A stretch of DNA of 64,000 nt. Origin: Rhizobiaceae bacterium. Its GTDB lineage: Bacteria > Pseudomonadota > Alphaproteobacteria > Rhizobiales > Rhizobiaceae. Below, one piece after another: positions 17,770-28,843 of this stretch. How positions within the stretch are numbered: the first letter of the stretch is position 1; each line of letters begins with the position of its first letter. The notes under the pieces are model-generated. The model was not told the DNA's origin. It worked only from the letters and a program-made list of their open reading frames with translations, and searched no databases. Made by a program: the position numbers and the translations under genes. Location of the stretch: positions 593,001 to 657,000 of the forward strand of contig JAILWO010000001.1 of assembly GCA_025698895.1 (NCBI GenBank), written 5' to 3'.

Positions 17770-20700
17770 ATGGTTTCGAGGGCCGGCAAGGGGAAAAAGC
17801 CTATCCAAAAGGCCGAAGCATCCTTGAGCCAAGGCGAGATCTCTACGCTGCGGGCGGTACTGATCGCTCATGCACCGCATGAGGACATCGAAGCCTACGA
17901 TAGCGCCATGATCGACAGGGCGACCGCGATGGCCCTGGCGCTTGTCAAGAAGCACAAGCCGGGCGGCAGCCTGATCGAAATAGACCTGTCGGGTGATGTG
18001 CGCCGCGACGACCGCGGCCTGGCCGTCATCACGCTGGTGAATGACAACATGCCCTTCCTGTTCGACTCGGTGATGGGCGAAATCAATGAGACGCTGTCCG
18101 AACCGGCGCTGGTTCTTCATCCGGTTATCTATGTCCGTCACGCCGGCGGTGGCGTGGCGGAAATATATGGAGATGGCGGGCCGTCAAAGGGCGCGTCGCA
18201 GGCGGACCGGATCAGCCTGATCCAGGTCCATGCGCCGATGATGACGGCCGATCGGGCCGAGGCGCTGAAAAAACGCCTGGAAGCGATCCTGGCGCAGGTG
18301 CGTACGACAGTGGCCGACTGGAAGCCGATGCTGGCCCGCCTCGACGAAACGATTTCTGCCTACCGCTACTCGCCCGTCCCTGTGAAGCAATCGCTGATCG
18401 ACGAGACGATCGCCTTCCTGGAATGGCTGCGCGACGACAATTTCACCTTCATCGGCATGCGCGAATACCACTATTCAGGCGATTCTCGGACCGGCAAGTT
18501 GGAACGCGCCAGGAAGAAGGGACTTGGTATCCTGGCCGATCCCGACATGCGCATCCTCAGATCAGGCAACCAGGCGGTTACCACCACACCGCAGGTCAGG
18601 GCGTTCCTGACCGGGCCGGAGCCGCTGCTGGTTGCCAAGGCGAATGTGAAGTCGCTGGTCCATCGTCGGGTCTATCTCGATTATCTGGGCGTCAAGACCT
18701 TCGACGCCAGGGGCAAGCTTGACGGCGAATTGCGCATCGTCGGCCTGTTCACCTCCACGGCCTATACAAAATCCGTTCTGCGCATTCCCTTCCTGCGCTC
18801 CAAGGCCCGGGCCGTCATCGAGAAATCGGGCTATTCTCCATCCGACCATTCGGGCAAGGCGTTGATCAACGTGCTGGAATCCTACCCGCGCGATGAACTG
18901 TTCCAGATACCGGTGCCACTCCTGCGCAAGCATGCCGAGACGGTCATGGCACTGGAGGAGCGCCCGCGGGTGAGGGCTCTGGTGCGCGTCGACCAGTTTG
19001 ACCGGTTCGTCTCCGTGATCGTCTTCGTGCCGCGCGACCGGTACAACTCCCAAGTGAGGATACGCGTCGGCGACTGGCTGAAGACTGCCTTTGACGGGCG
19101 GCTTTCCGCCTACTATCCGGCCTTTCCCGAAGGTTCGCTGGCGCGGGTCCATTTCATCATCGGCCGCAGCGGCGGCAAAACCCCGAAGGTCGACGCTGCT
19201 GATATCGAAGCGGCGGTGCGCGCCATCGTGCGCACCTGGGAAGACGCACTGGCCGAAGCCGCCGAACGGGTCGATGCGGGCAAGGACCTCGTCGAGATCG
19301 CGGCACGCTTCCCTGAAACCTACCAGACGAGCTTCTCGCCGGAAGAGGCGCTTGTCGACGCCCGGCGCATCGCCGCCGTGTCCACCGAGAACCCGATCGC
19401 CATGGATTTCCGTCGTCGCCACGACCACGCCGACGATCAGGCGACGCTGATGATCTATCATCATGGCGCGCCGGTGTCGCTTTCGAAGCGTGTGCCGATG
19501 CTGGAAAACATGGGCTTCCATGTGATCTCGGAACGAACGTTCGAGGTCGCCGATGGAGGCAGCGGTCTCGTCTTCGTTCACGATATGGAGATCGCCAGCC
19601 GCGCCGGTCGTCCGATTGACGCCGAAATGGGCCGCGATCGGCTCGACGAGTTGTTCATGTCGGTGTGGCGCGGCGACAGCGACAATGACGGCTACAACGC
19701 GCTTGTCCAGACGGCAGAGTTGCGCGACCGCCAGATCGCGATCCTGCGCGCCTTCGGCCGCTATTTGCAGCAGGCCGGAATACCGCAGAATCAGGATTTC
19801 ATCGCTGCGGTGCTGAACCGGTACCCCGCGATCGCACGTGCCCTGCACGACTTGTTCGTGGCACGATTCGATCCGGAGATCGGAGGCGCGCGCGACAAGA
19901 AGGTTGAGGCGATTCGCCATTCGATTGCCGAGGCGATGGACGCCGTGCCCAATCTCGAGGAGGATATGGTGCTGCGCCGCATCCTCAATCTTATCGAGGC
20001 GGCGGTGCGCACCAACTATTTCCGCCCGTCGGAAGCAGACAGATCATGTTCGCTCGCGATCAAGTTCGATCCGGCTCGCATCGACGGCCTGCCCGAGCCG
20101 CGCCCGTGGCGCGAGATTTTCGTCTACGGTGCCGAGGTCGAGGGGGTGCATCTGCGGTTCGGGCCAGTTGCCCGCGGCGGCCTGCGCTGGTCGGACCGCG
20201 CCCAGGATTACCGCACCGAGGTGCTTGGTCTGGTCAAGGCGCAGCAGGTGAAGAATGCGGTCATCGTTCCGGTCGGCGCGAAGGGCGGCTTCTATCCGCG
20301 CCGCCTGCCAGAGGGAGGCTCGCGCGACGAGATCTTTAATGCCGGCAAGGCGGCCTATATCAATTTCATCTCCAGCCTGCTGTCGATCACGGACAATCTC
20401 GAGGGCGACACGGTCGCTCCGCCGCCCAATCTCGTACGTCACGAGGGCGACGATCCCTATTTCGTGGTCGCGGCGGACAAGGGTACGGCCACCTTCTCCG
20501 ACACGGCGAATGCGATCAGTCAGGCGCACGATTTCTGGCTGGACGACGCTTTCGCGTCGGGCGGTTCGGCCGGCTACGATCACAAGAAGATGGGCATCAC
20601 CGCGCGTGGTGCCTGGGAAGCGGTCAAGCGGCACTTCCGCGAGATGAACCGCGATATCCAGACCGAACCATTCACCGTGGTCGGCGTCGGCGACATGTCC

Positions 20701-22557
20701 GGAGACGTATTCGGCAACGGCATGCTGCTGTCGGAGAAGATCAGGCTCGTCGCCGCCTTCGACCATCGCGACATCTTCATCGACCCGGCGCCGGACGAAG
20801 CGGTCTCCTTCGCTGAGCGCAAGCGCATGTTCGATCTGCCGCGCTCGAGCTGGCAGGATTACGACCAGTCAAAGCTGTCACCCGGCGGCGGCGTGTTCCC
20901 CCGCTCCCAGAAGTCGATCAAGCTGTCGCAGGAGGCAGCCGACGCCATCGGCCTGGGCAAGACCGTCGCCTCCCCGATCGAGATCATGAATGCGATTCTC
21001 AAGGCGCCAGCGGACCTGCTTTGGTTCGGCGGGATCGGCACCTATGTACGCGCTTCGTTGGAAAGCGACGCCGAGGTCGGCGACCGAGCAAACGACGCGA
21101 TTCGCGTCACGGCCGGCGAGGTCGGCGCCAAGGTCATCGGCGAAGGCGCCAATCTCGGCATCACCCAGCGCGGCCGCATCGAATACGGCCTTGCCGGCGG
21201 CCGCTGCAACTCCGATGCCATCGACAATTCCGCTGGCGTCAACTCCTCGGATGTCGAGGTCAACATCAAGATTGCGCTGACGGCGGCCATGCGGGAGGGG
21301 CTTTCGCGGCCGCAGCGCAACCGCCTTCTGGCCGACATGACGGAGGATGTGGCGCGGCTCGTGCTTGCCAACAATTACGACCAGACCTTGGCGATCTCTC
21401 TCGACAAACGGCTTGGCCTGTCGGCGACCGATTCCCACGCACGTCTGATGACGGCGCTGGAGCGTCGCGATGCGCTCAACCGCGCGGTGGAATATCTGCC
21501 TTCCGAACGTCAGCTGGCCGAGCGCCGGGCGCGCGGCGAACCGCTGACCAGAGCTGAACTCGGTGTGCTCCTGGCCTACGCAAAGATTGTCATGTTCGAC
21601 GATGTGGTCGCGTCGAACGTGCCGGACGACCCGCACCTTGAAGCCGTGTTGCTTGGCTACTTCCCGGATCGGATGGCGAAGAAATATACCGCGCAGATTG
21701 GAAGCCATCGGCTGCGGCGCGAGATCATCGCCACCGAACTCGGCAACGACATGATCAATCGCTGCGGCCCGTCCTTCGTCGCCGATATGCAGGATATGAC
21801 CGGTGCCGCACCGGCCGAGGTCGCGAGGGCCTTCGTCATCGCGCGAGACGGCTACGATCTCGATCCGCTGATCGACGAGATAGACGCCCTCGATAATCGT
21901 ATCGACGGGATGGCGCAGATTGACCTCTATCTGGCGGTGCGCCATCACATCCGGGCAGTCTCGGGCTGGCTGTTGAAGAACGAGCCTGCGGGAGGCGGTA
22001 TCGCGCCGGAGGTCGAACGTCTGCGCAGCCTCCGCAAGGCACTGGAAGGGCGGCTTTCGAAGCTCGCACCCTCGTTCCTGCGCGAGCAGCTGGAAGAGAG
22101 AGCTCATGCCGCCTTCAAATCGGGCGCTTCGGAAAAGTTGGCCGAACGTATCGCGCTCCTGCCGCTGACCGAGCATCTTCCCGACATCGGCCTGGTCGGC
22201 GCTATGAGCGATACCGAGCCGTTGTCGGCGGCAAAGGCGTTCTTCGCCGTCACCGAGACATTCCGCATTGGACGGATGGAAGTGGCGGCGCGCGCCATCC
22301 AGCCGACCGACTACTATGAAGGGCTGGCGCTATCACGCGCCGGCGACATGATCGATCGGGCGCGGAGGTCGCTGGCCGTTTCGGCGCTGACAGGCCACGG
22401 CAAGAGCGCCGATCCTGTGGCGGCATGGCTTGAGGCGGGCGGCGAGCGCATCGCCCATGCCCGCGAAAAATTGTCCTCGCTCACCGATGCCGCGGACATA
22501 ACCGTGTCGCGTCTGACGGTGGCGGCAGGGCTTATGACGGATCTGACCGCGATGTGA
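17770..22557 (+). CDS. gdhB: NAD-specific glutamate dehydrogenase, 180-kDa family
   Basis: A 1595-residue enzyme that oxidatively deaminates glutamate to 2-oxoglutarate with NAD, in the large L180 class known from Streptomyces and Pseudomonas. The catalytic core is at about residues 700-1250 with GGLRWSDRAQDYRTEVLGL, VPVGAKGGFYPRRLP, GGIGTYVRASLESDAEVGDR and GDMSGDVFGNGML. Long regulatory N- and C-terminal regions flank it, as is usual for this class. Length and ends look complete. GGGAGGAG upstream supports the ATG. Two inverted repeats precede it. The role is probably carbon/nitrogen balance and growth on glutamate-family amino acids. Confidence 0.95.
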   Translation: MVSRAGKGKKPIQKAEASLSQGEISTLRAVLIAHAPHEDIEAYDSAMIDRATAMALALVKKHKPGGSLIEIDLSGDVRRDDRGLAVITLVNDNMPFLFDSVMGEINETLSEPALVLHPVIYVRHAGGGVAEIYGDGGPSKGASQADRISLIQVHAPMMTADRAEALKKRLEAILAQVRTTVADWKPMLARLDETISAYRYSPVPVKQSLIDETIAFLEWLRDDNFTFIGMREYHYSGDSRTGKLERARKKGLGILADPDMRILRSGNQAVTTTPQVRAFLTGPEPLLVAKANVKSLVHRRVYLDYLGVKTFDARGKLDGELRIVGLFTSTAYTKSVLRIPFLRSKARAVIEKSGYSPSDHSGKALINVLESYPRDELFQIPVPLLRKHAETVMALEERPRVRALVRVDQFDRFVSVIVFVPRDRYNSQVRIRVGDWLKTAFDGRLSAYYPAFPEGSLARVHFIIGRSGGKTPKVDAADIEAAVRAIVRTWEDALAEAAERVDAGKDLVEIAARFPETYQTSFSPEEALVDARRIAAVSTENPIAMDFRRRHDHADDQATLMIYHHGAPVSLSKRVPMLENMGFHVISERTFEVADGGSGLVFVHDMEIASRAGRPIDAEMGRDRLDELFMSVWRGDSDNDGYNALVQTAELRDRQIAILRAFGRYLQQAGIPQNQDFIAAVLNRYPAIARALHDLFVARFDPEIGGARDKKVEAIRHSIAEAMDAVPNLEEDMVLRRILNLIEAAVRTNYFRPSEADRSCSLAIKFDPARIDGLPEPRPWREIFVYGAEVEGVHLRFGPVARGGLRWSDRAQDYRTEVLGLVKAQQVKNAVIVPVGAKGGFYPRRLPEGGSRDEIFNAGKAAYINFISSLLSITDNLEGDTVAPPPNLVRHEGDDPYFVVAADKGTATFSDTANAISQAHDFWLDDAFASGGSAGYDHKKMGITARGAWEAVKRHFREMNRDIQTEPFTVVGVGDMSGDVFGNGMLLSEKIRLVAAFDHRDIFIDPAPDEAVSFAERKRMFDLPRSSWQDYDQSKLSPGGGVFPRSQKSIKLSQEAADAIGLGKTVASPIEIMNAILKAPADLLWFGGIGTYVRASLESDAEVGDRANDAIRVTAGEVGAKVIGEGANLGITQRGRIEYGLAGGRCNSDAIDNSAGVNSSDVEVNIKIALTAAMREGLSRPQRNRLLADMTEDVARLVLANNYDQTLAISLDKRLGLSATDSHARLMTALERRDALNRAVEYLPSERQLAERRARGEPLTRAELGVLLAYAKIVMFDDVVASNVPDDPHLEAVLLGYFPDRMAKKYTAQIGSHRLRREIIATELGNDMINRCGPSFVADMQDMTGAAPAEVARAFVIARDGYDLDPLIDEIDALDNRIDGMAQIDLYLAVRHHIRAVSGWLLKNEPAGGGIAPEVERLRSLRKALEGRLSKLAPSFLREQLEERAHAAFKSGASEKLAERIALLPLTEHLPDIGLVGAMSDTEPLSAAKAFFAVTETFRIGRMEVAARAIQPTDYYEGLALSRAGDMIDRARRSLAVSALTGHGKSADPVAAWLEAGGERIAHAREKLSSLTDAADITVSRLTVAAGLMTDLTAM

Positions 22558-22580
22558 CGCGGCATGGAGGGCGATGAAGC

Positions 22581-23987
22581 ATGTCGATCGCGGCGACCGA
22601 TGAGCCGGCTTACGCGTCCAGACGCGGCGTGTGGAGCTGGATGCTGTTCGATTGGGCCCAGCAGCCCTTCCACACGCTGATCATTACCTTTGTCTTTGCC
22701 CCCTATTTCGCCTCCGCTGTTGCGTCCGACGCCGCCAGGGGACAGGAGTTGTGGGGCCTGGCGACCGGCATCGGTGGTTTGCTGATCGCGATTTCTTCCC
22801 CCGTCCTTGGGGCGATTGCCGACGCGGCCGGCCCCCGCAAACCGTGGGCGCTCGCCTTTTCGGTGATCGGTGTCATCGCATGCTGGATGCTGTGGTTCGC
22901 CGTACCGGGTGCGGAGAACATGGGGCTGATCTTCGTTGCGATCGCGCTCGCCGTATTCGGCATGGAATTCGCGGCGGTCTTCAACAACGCTATGATGCCG
23001 ACCCTGGTACCGCGCTCCGAACTCGGTCGGCTTTCGGGCTCCGCCTGGGGGCTTGGCTATCTGGGCGGGCTTGTCTCGCTGGTGCTGGTGCTGGGTTTCA
23101 TGTCGGCCTCGCCGGAGACGGGCCGCACCTTGCTGGGCCTCGAACCGATCCTCGGCCTCGATCCGCTCATGCGCGAGGGCGACCGCGCGGCCGGCCCTTT
23201 GACCGCGCTGTGGTTCGTGCTCTTCGCATTGCCGATGTTTCTGTTCACGCCTGACGTGGCGCGTCGACCAGCCGCGCGGGGCGCCATCTCGAAGGGGTTG
23301 CGCGAGCTTGGTTCGACCCTGAAGGGGCTGCCTAAGGAGCGCAGCTACTTCGGCTTCCTGCTGTCGTCGATGTTCTATCGCGACGCGCTCAACGCGCTTT
23401 ACGCGTTCGGCGGCATCTATGCCGCGGGGGTGCTTGGCTGGTCGATCATCCAGATCGGCATATTCGGAATTCTGGCCAACATAACCGGTGCGATCGGCGC
23501 ATGGCTTGGCGGACGTGCCGATCAGGCCTATGGCCCCAAGACTGTCGTCACCTGGTCGATCCTGATCCTCACCTTTTGCTGCATCCTGGTGATCTCCACC
23601 ACCCAGACCCAGGTCTTGTTCGTAACCATGGCCGAGACGGCGGGCGAGACCAGCCTGCCCGACATCATTTTCTATGCGGCCGGAGGTCTGATCGGCGCGG
23701 CAGGCGGGTCGATCCAGGCGGCTTCGCGCACGCTGCTGGTCGATCAGGTCAAGACCGACAAGGTGACAGAAGCCTTCGGCCTCTACGCGCTGTCGGGCAA
23801 GGCGACCACCTTCATCGGCCCCCTTTCGATCGCCTTCGCAACCGGATTCTTCGCGCAGGAGGCGCTGGGCCTTTCGAGCCAGGAGGCGCAGCGGCTTGGC
23901 GTAACGCCGGTCGTTCTGCTGTTCCTCGTCGGACTGGCGCTGCTACCCTTTGTGAAGAGCAGGCAGGCGGAAGCTGCCGCGCCCTGA
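22581..23987 (+). CDS. MFS transporter, UMF1/Atg22-like family
   Basis: A 468-residue protein with about twelve hydrophobic helices. The N-terminal WMLFDWAQQPFHTLIITFVFAPYF motif is the diagnostic block of the unknown major facilitator 1 (Atg22/vacuole effluxer-like) group. The loop AISSPVLGAIADAAGPRKPW between helices 2 and 3 matches the MFS G-x-x-A-D-x-x-G-R-K/R signature. It starts 23 bp after NAD-GDH, so it may be cotranscribed and export a product of amino-acid metabolism; that is inference. It converges with purH, whose stop is 8 bp away, and I see no strong terminator between them. Confidence 0.85.
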   Translation: MSIAATDEPAYASRRGVWSWMLFDWAQQPFHTLIITFVFAPYFASAVASDAARGQELWGLATGIGGLLIAISSPVLGAIADAAGPRKPWALAFSVIGVIACWMLWFAVPGAENMGLIFVAIALAVFGMEFAAVFNNAMMPTLVPRSELGRLSGSAWGLGYLGGLVSLVLVLGFMSASPETGRTLLGLEPILGLDPLMREGDRAAGPLTALWFVLFALPMFLFTPDVARRPAARGAISKGLRELGSTLKGLPKERSYFGFLLSSMFYRDALNALYAFGGIYAAGVLGWSIIQIGIFGILANITGAIGAWLGGRADQAYGPKTVVTWSILILTFCCILVISTTQTQVLFVTMAETAGETSLPDIIFYAAGGLIGAAGGSIQAASRTLLVDQVKTDKVTEAFGLYALSGKATTFIGPLSIAFATGFFAQEALGLSSQEAQRLGVTPVVLLFLVGLALLPFVKSRQAEAAAP

Positions 23988-23995
23988 TCCTCGCC

Positions 23996-25612
23996 TCAGT
24001 GCCGGAAATGACGCATGCCGGTGAAAACCATTGCGATGCCGTGCTCGTCGGCAGCGGCGATCACCTCGTCGTCGCGCATGGAACCGCCCGGCTGGATGAC
24101 GGCGGTCGCGCCGGCCTCGACCGCGGAAAGTAACCCGTCCGCGAAGGGAAAGAACGCGTCCGAGGCGACCACGGAGCCCTTCGTCATCGATTCCGGCAAT
24201 CCCGCCGCAAGAGTGGCGTCTTCAGCCTTGCGCGCCGCGATGCGCGAGGAGTCCACCCGGCTCATTTGCCCGGCCCCCACGCCGACAGTCGCGCCATCTC
24301 GTGCATAGACGATCGCATTCGATTTCACGTGTTTGGCGACGCGGAAGGCAAAGACGAGGTCGTCCAGTTCCGCCTGCGATGGTTCGCGCTTCGTCACCAC
24401 CTTCAGATTGGTGGCCTCGACGGCGCCGGCGTCACGCGACTGGACCAAAAGCCCACCGGCTACGGACCGCACCGTCTGGCCTGGCGCTTTGGGATCTGGA
24501 AGCCCGTCGGCAATCAGCAGGCGGAGATTTTTCTTCGCGGCGAAGATTTCGATCGCTGCCGCGCTGACCGACGGCGCAATCACGACTTCGGTGAAGACCT
24601 CCACGATGGCCCGCGCCGCTTCCGCGTCGAGCTCGCGGTTGCAGGCAACGATGCCGCCAAAGGCAGAGACCGGATCGCACGACAGCGCTTTGCGATAGGC
24701 CTCCACCAGGGTGGCCCCCGTGGCGACGCCGCAGGGATTGGCATGCTTGACGATGACGACCGCCGCCGATTTCGCGGGATCGAACTCGGCTACCAGTTCA
24801 TAGGCCGCGTCCGTGTCGTTGATGTTGTTATAGGATAGCTGCTTGCCCTGAAGCTGCCGCGCCGTGGCGACGCCAGGTCGCGGTTCACCCGTGCGGTAGA
24901 AACCCGCAACCTGGTGCGGATTTTCGCCGTAACGAAGCTCCCCGGCCAATCGCCCCCCGAAGGCCCGCCATTGGGGCTGCTCGATACCCAGCGTCCCGGC
25001 GAACCAGGCTGAAATCGCAGCGTCGTAGACGGCGGTGCGGGCAAAGGCCTTCGCCGCGAGTTCCTTGCGCAGGTTCAGACCGGTCGTGCCGTCATTGGCC
25101 GACAGCTCTTTCAGGATGCGGGCATAGTCGGCCGGATCGACCACTGTGGTTACATAGGCGTGGTTCTTGGCGGAGGCGCGAACCATGGCCGGGCCGCCAA
25201 TGTCGATGTTCTCGACCGTCGTCGCATAGTCACTGCCCGCCGCGCTGACCTCCTCGAACGCATAGAGATTGATCACCGCGAGATCGATCGCGACGATGCC
25301 ATGCGTTTCCATTGCCGAGACATGGTCGCCATCGTCGCGGATGGCCAGCAGGCCCCCATGCACGCCCGGATGCAGCGTTTTGACGCGCCCGTCCATGATC
25401 TCGGGAAAGCCGGTCAAGTCGGACACATCCCGAACGGCCAGCCCCGCCTGCGACAACGTTCTGGCGGTGCCGCCCGTCGAGACAAGTTCCACGCCATGCG
25501 CGGCGAGTTCACGGGCGAAGTCGACCAGTCCCGTCTTGTCGGAAACCGAAAGCAATGCACGACGCACCCTCACGCGGTCGGGCGGGGGAATGTTCCTGGA
25601 GGCGATGGCCAT
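23996..25612 (-). CDS. purH: Bifunctional AICAR transformylase / IMP cyclohydrolase PurH
   Basis: A 538-residue enzyme catalysing the last two steps of IMP synthesis. The N-terminal methylglyoxal-synthase-like cyclohydrolase (about 1-200) carries [29 protein letters not shown] and [13 protein letters not shown]. The C-terminal transformylase contains [37 protein letters not shown] and [21 protein letters not shown]. All blocks are intact and the length is normal. The order purH-heparinase-rsmB-htpX on this strand is a familiar Rhizobiales arrangement. Confidence 0.96.
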   Translation of the reverse strand: MAIASRNIPPPDRVRVRRALLSVSDKTGLVDFARELAAHGVELVSTGGTARTLSQAGLAVRDVSDLTGFPEIMDGRVKTLHPGVHGGLLAIRDDGDHVSAMETHGIVAIDLAVINLYAFEEVSAAGSDYATTVENIDIGGPAMVRASAKNHAYVTTVVDPADYARILKELSANDGTTGLNLRKELAAKAFARTAVYDAAISAWFAGTLGIEQPQWRAFGGRLAGELRYGENPHQVAGFYRTGEPRPGVATARQLQGKQLSYNNINDTDAAYELVAEFDPAKSAAVVIVKHANPCGVATGATLVEAYRKALSCDPVSAFGGIVACNRELDAEAARAIVEVFTEVVIAPSVSAAAIEIFAAKKNLRLLIADGLPDPKAPGQTVRSVAGGLLVQSRDAGAVEATNLKVVTKREPSQAELDDLVFAFRVAKHVKSNAIVYARDGATVGVGAGQMSRVDSSRIAARKAEDATLAAGLPESMTKGSVVASDAFFPFADGLLSAVEAGATAVIQPGGSMRDDEVIAAADEHGIAMVFTGMRHFRH

Positions 25613-25666
25613 GGCGATCCGGCTGCTGGGCTGTAAGCGTGCCGGGTAGCACAGGCAGGGGGGAAA

Positions 25667-27385
25667 TCAAGCCGCTGGCCGGCTCCTGAAGAAACGCCAT
25701 GCGATCTCCGGAAGCTGCGACGCCCGGAAGGCGAGCACGATCTGCCGTGACTTGCGTGGTCCCGACAGGCCGGCAAAGAATATTGATTCCTCGATCTCGG
25801 GCGTGACGCCGTCACATTCGAAAGTCCAGCGCTCCGCGCGGCGAGCTGTCAGCACCAGCCGATCGGTGTCGTCGCGGTAGAGACCCATATCTGGATGGAG
25901 GTGGAAGCGTACCACTATATTGTCCCGCCCGTTCGGCTTCGGAGGCGCGCCGCCGGCGCGGAAAAAGCGGTCGACCCCCTCGAGCCTCGCACCCCCGTCA
26001 GTCAGTGTCAGCTCGCGCTCATGGTAGAGCCCGTAGCGGCCGACATAGCCGTCATGGCTGGCAATGAGCCCTTGTCGGCCTTCGCCATCGGTCCGGCGCG
26101 AGGGCACGTGACGCGGACCGGAGATCATCGGCGTGCCGATCAACCGGTTGAAGCGGGCTGACAGGTTGAAGCGACAGGAGGAGGCATCATTGATGGTTGC
26201 GGTCGAATGCGCGGCGGTGGACCGCGCCAGCGGCCTCACATCCGCGGGAGCGAACGCATCAACGCCCGCATTGACCACGTAGTGGTGCCGACCCGACGAC
26301 ATCTCGAATGACAGGCAGCCGGCATGCGCCTCTCGCGAAACGTCGATGGGCGGCGGCCGTCCCGTATCGGCGATCACCGTCACGTCGCCCATCGCCAATC
26401 GGTCGTATCCTGAATGAGATGCATGCAGCAGTGGCGCTCCACCGGTCTCGTCGTGGCGCAGAATCGCGGCGATACGGTCCGGCAATGTCGCGCCCATGCC
26501 GTTGAAACGCGCCAGCGTGCCGTCCTGGTGCCGGAAGAAGCGCAGCGCGGGCAGCATGCGGTCGATGGCGTTGATCAGGACGTCCGGCGGAGTTTCCGCC
26601 TGGTTGGCATAGGTTTGGCGCAAGGGCAGCAGGTCGGCCAGCAGTTCCAGCACGGCCTGCGGATTGCGCGAGATATGGACGCCATCGGGCAGGATCTGAC
26701 GCTCCAGTTCCGCGGCCAGGTTGCGGGTCGCATTGCGCAGACTGGTCTGTGAAGTCGGCAAGGACAGCGCCGCGAACGCGAGGGCTACACGCGCGCGCAG
26801 CCGCTCTTCGCCATCCTGCATCTCCGGCGCCATTGTCCTGAGATAGCGGACCTGGACCGCGAGCGATTTCAGAAACGCCCGATAGAACGCGAAATCCGCG
26901 CCTTTGAGCACGACCGGCGAATGCTGCAGCCAGGCGATGACGCGTCGAGCCGTTACGGCGGAATCCCAGGCCGGCGCGGCAATCCGGCCGCCATGTTCGG
27001 CGATCCAATCGGCCACCAGCGCGCGCGCATTTGATGCTGCGAGGTCGGTGCCGGCCGCCCGCATATGGCGCAGCCATCGGAACCCGTGCAGCGAAACCAG
27101 CCAGGACGGGTTTGCGACATCGAAATGAAAAGGCGATTCGCCCCCTGTCTCCACCAGCCTCCCGGCGAAGGAGAACCGGCCGTGATAGATGTCCTCGGCG
27201 ATGGTGGGATCGGCAAGCCTCAGATCCGGCGGCGCGATCAGCACGCGCTCAGGCGTGCGCCCGGCATAGCGCCAGCGATAGATCGGACCGGCCCGCAGCC
27301 GTCTGCGGAGCCGACGCCACAATTCCCTGACCACGAGGGCCGGGAGACGCGGGGTCTCGGCCCTCGGTCTCGCCAAAGCACGCAC
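25667..27385 (-). CDS. Heparinase II/III-like protein
   Basis: A 572-residue protein of the heparinase II/III superfamily (alginate/heparin lyase fold). It has an N-terminal alpha-helical toroid (about residues 90-330, including FHFDVANPSWLVSLHGFRWL and GRIAAPAWDSAVTARRVIAWLQ) and a beta-sandwich C-terminal half with HASHSGYDRLAMGDVTVIADTG and GRYGLYHERELTLTDGG. No signal peptide is evident, unlike secreted lyases. In Rhizobiales it occurs constantly between purH and rsmB, which points to a housekeeping envelope or glycan role rather than dietary polysaccharide degradation. The substrate is unknown. Confidence 0.82.
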   Translation of the reverse strand: MRALARPRAETPRLPALVVRELWRRLRRRLRAGPIYRWRYAGRTPERVLIAPPDLRLADPTIAEDIYHGRFSFAGRLVETGGESPFHFDVANPSWLVSLHGFRWLRHMRAAGTDLAASNARALVADWIAEHGGRIAAPAWDSAVTARRVIAWLQHSPVVLKGADFAFYRAFLKSLAVQVRYLRTMAPEMQDGEERLRARVALAFAALSLPTSQTSLRNATRNLAAELERQILPDGVHISRNPQAVLELLADLLPLRQTYANQAETPPDVLINAIDRMLPALRFFRHQDGTLARFNGMGATLPDRIAAILRHDETGGAPLLHASHSGYDRLAMGDVTVIADTGRPPPIDVSREAHAGCLSFEMSSGRHHYVVNAGVDAFAPADVRPLARSTAAHSTATINDASSCRFNLSARFNRLIGTPMISGPRHVPSRRTDGEGRQGLIASHDGYVGRYGLYHERELTLTDGGARLEGVDRFFRAGGAPPKPNGRDNIVVRFHLHPDMGLYRDDTDRLVLTARRAERWTFECDGVTPEIEESIFFAGLSGPRKSRQIVLAFRASQLPEIAWRFFRSRPAA

Positions 27386-27481
27386 CCCTGATACCCGTCT
27401 GCCGATTCTGGTTGATCCAGAAGACGCGAGCGACGTTTAATTTCGGTTAACCATAGAGGCTTTTGTAGCGGCACGGAAATT

Positions 27482-28843
27482 TCAACCGGCCCAGCGAAGC
27501 CGTGCCGCGAAGAAGCCGTCGAGACCACTGATTTCGGACCTGCCCATGTCGAGGTCGGCTGGCGTGGTGCGCAGCGTCCCGTCAGCCAGGATGAATGGAT
27601 CGATCCCGGCAAACTCGCCGGCCCGAACCGAATCGCGCGCAAAACGGGAATCGGTGGCAAGCACTCTCTCGACGAGTGCCTCGCCCTCCCGCGGATCCAG
27701 GGAGCAGTTCGAGAAGACGATCCTTCCGCCCGGCTTTACCAGTTCGACGGCACGGCGAAGCATCCGTTCCTGTAGAGCGGCAAGCGTCTCGATATCGTCG
27801 AGCCCCTTCGTCCACGGTACGTCGGGATGACGACGCACGGTCCCGGTCGAGGAACAGGGCGCGTCCAGCAGAACAGCGTCGAAGGCCTCGGTGGGACGGT
27901 AAGCAAACAGGTCCGCTTCGACGACATCCGCCTCCACGGCAAGTCGAAGGAGATTGGTGCGCAGACGCTTCAGCCGGCTGGCGGAAACGTCGATCGCAGT
28001 GACCTGCGCGCCGGCCGCGGCAAGCTGGGCGGTCTTGCCGCCAGGCGCCGCGCACAGGTCCGCGACGCGCAAGCCGCGCACCTCTCCGAGCAGCCGAGCC
28101 GGAAGGGCGGCGGCCGCGTCCTGCACCCACCAGTGTCCCTCGACGTAACCAGGAAGGTCCGGCACGCGTGCGGGCAGCTTCCCGACACGAACCGATCCGG
28201 TCGGCAGGACGATGCCATCAAGCCGCGCGGCCCAACCCTCCGCATCATCCTTGACAGTGAAATCGACCGGCGCCTCGACGCGATGCAGGTCGAGAATGCG
28301 GCGCGCCCGTTCATCGCCATAGGCCGCTTTCAGGCGGGAAACGAACCAGTCCGGCGCGTCGCCCCCGGGATCGGCACGCGCCTGGTCAGCGTGCCGCGAC
28401 ACCCCGCGAAGCACCGCGTTGACAAGGGATGCGAAACGCCTGGTGCGCGGGTCGGCGCGTGCCTGTTCGACAGCCAGGTCGACGGCCGCCGAATCCGGAA
28501 CGTCCAGGAAAAGGATTTGCGCGGCGGCGACATGAAGAAGGTGAGACAGGGTCGTCGCATTGGCCGGCAGGGGCCGATCGAGCCTTGCGGCTATCGCCCG
28601 CTCGATCGTCCGCCGCCGGCGCAGTGCCGTCACGAGGATGGCCCGCACCAACGCCCGGTCACGAACCTCCAGCCGAAGGAACTCGCCGTGCCCATGCTCT
28701 GGATCGGTCAGCCCGTCGAGCGAGACTTTGGAATCCACGATCGCTGCCAGCAGCCGCGCCGCCGTCCTGCGCGCCGCCAGGCCGGGACGGTCGGGAGCGT
28801 TTGATTGCCGTTCGCGTGCCTGAGGTCGAGGCGCCCTGCTCAA
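27482..28843 (-). CDS. rsmB: 16S rRNA m5C methyltransferase RsmB-like (TTG start)
   Basis: A 453-residue RsmB/NOP-family RNA cytosine-5 methyltransferase. An N-terminal NusB-like RNA-binding domain (about residues 25-155) precedes the catalytic domain with [34 protein letters not shown] and the catalytic-Cys motif [16 protein letters not shown]. No ATG suits the N-terminus. TTG at 28843 overlaps the TGA of htpX (TTGA) and has an AAGG nine bases upstream, so it is the preferred start; GTG at 28885 is the alternative. Coupled translation with htpX follows from the overlap. Confidence 0.88.
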   Translation of the reverse strand: MSRAPRPQARERQSNAPDRPGLAARRTAARLLAAIVDSKVSLDGLTDPEHGHGEFLRLEVRDRALVRAILVTALRRRRTIERAIAARLDRPLPANATTLSHLLHVAAAQILFLDVPDSAAVDLAVEQARADPRTRRFASLVNAVLRGVSRHADQARADPGGDAPDWFVSRLKAAYGDERARRILDLHRVEAPVDFTVKDDAEGWAARLDGIVLPTGSVRVGKLPARVPDLPGYVEGHWWVQDAAAALPARLLGEVRGLRVADLCAAPGGKTAQLAAAGAQVTAIDVSASRLKRLRTNLLRLAVEADVVEADLFAYRPTEAFDAVLLDAPCSSTGTVRRHPDVPWTKGLDDIETLAALQERMLRRAVELVKPGGRIVFSNCSLDPREGEALVERVLATDSRFARDSVRAGEFAGIDPFILADGTLRTTPADLDMGRSEISGLDGFFAARLRWAG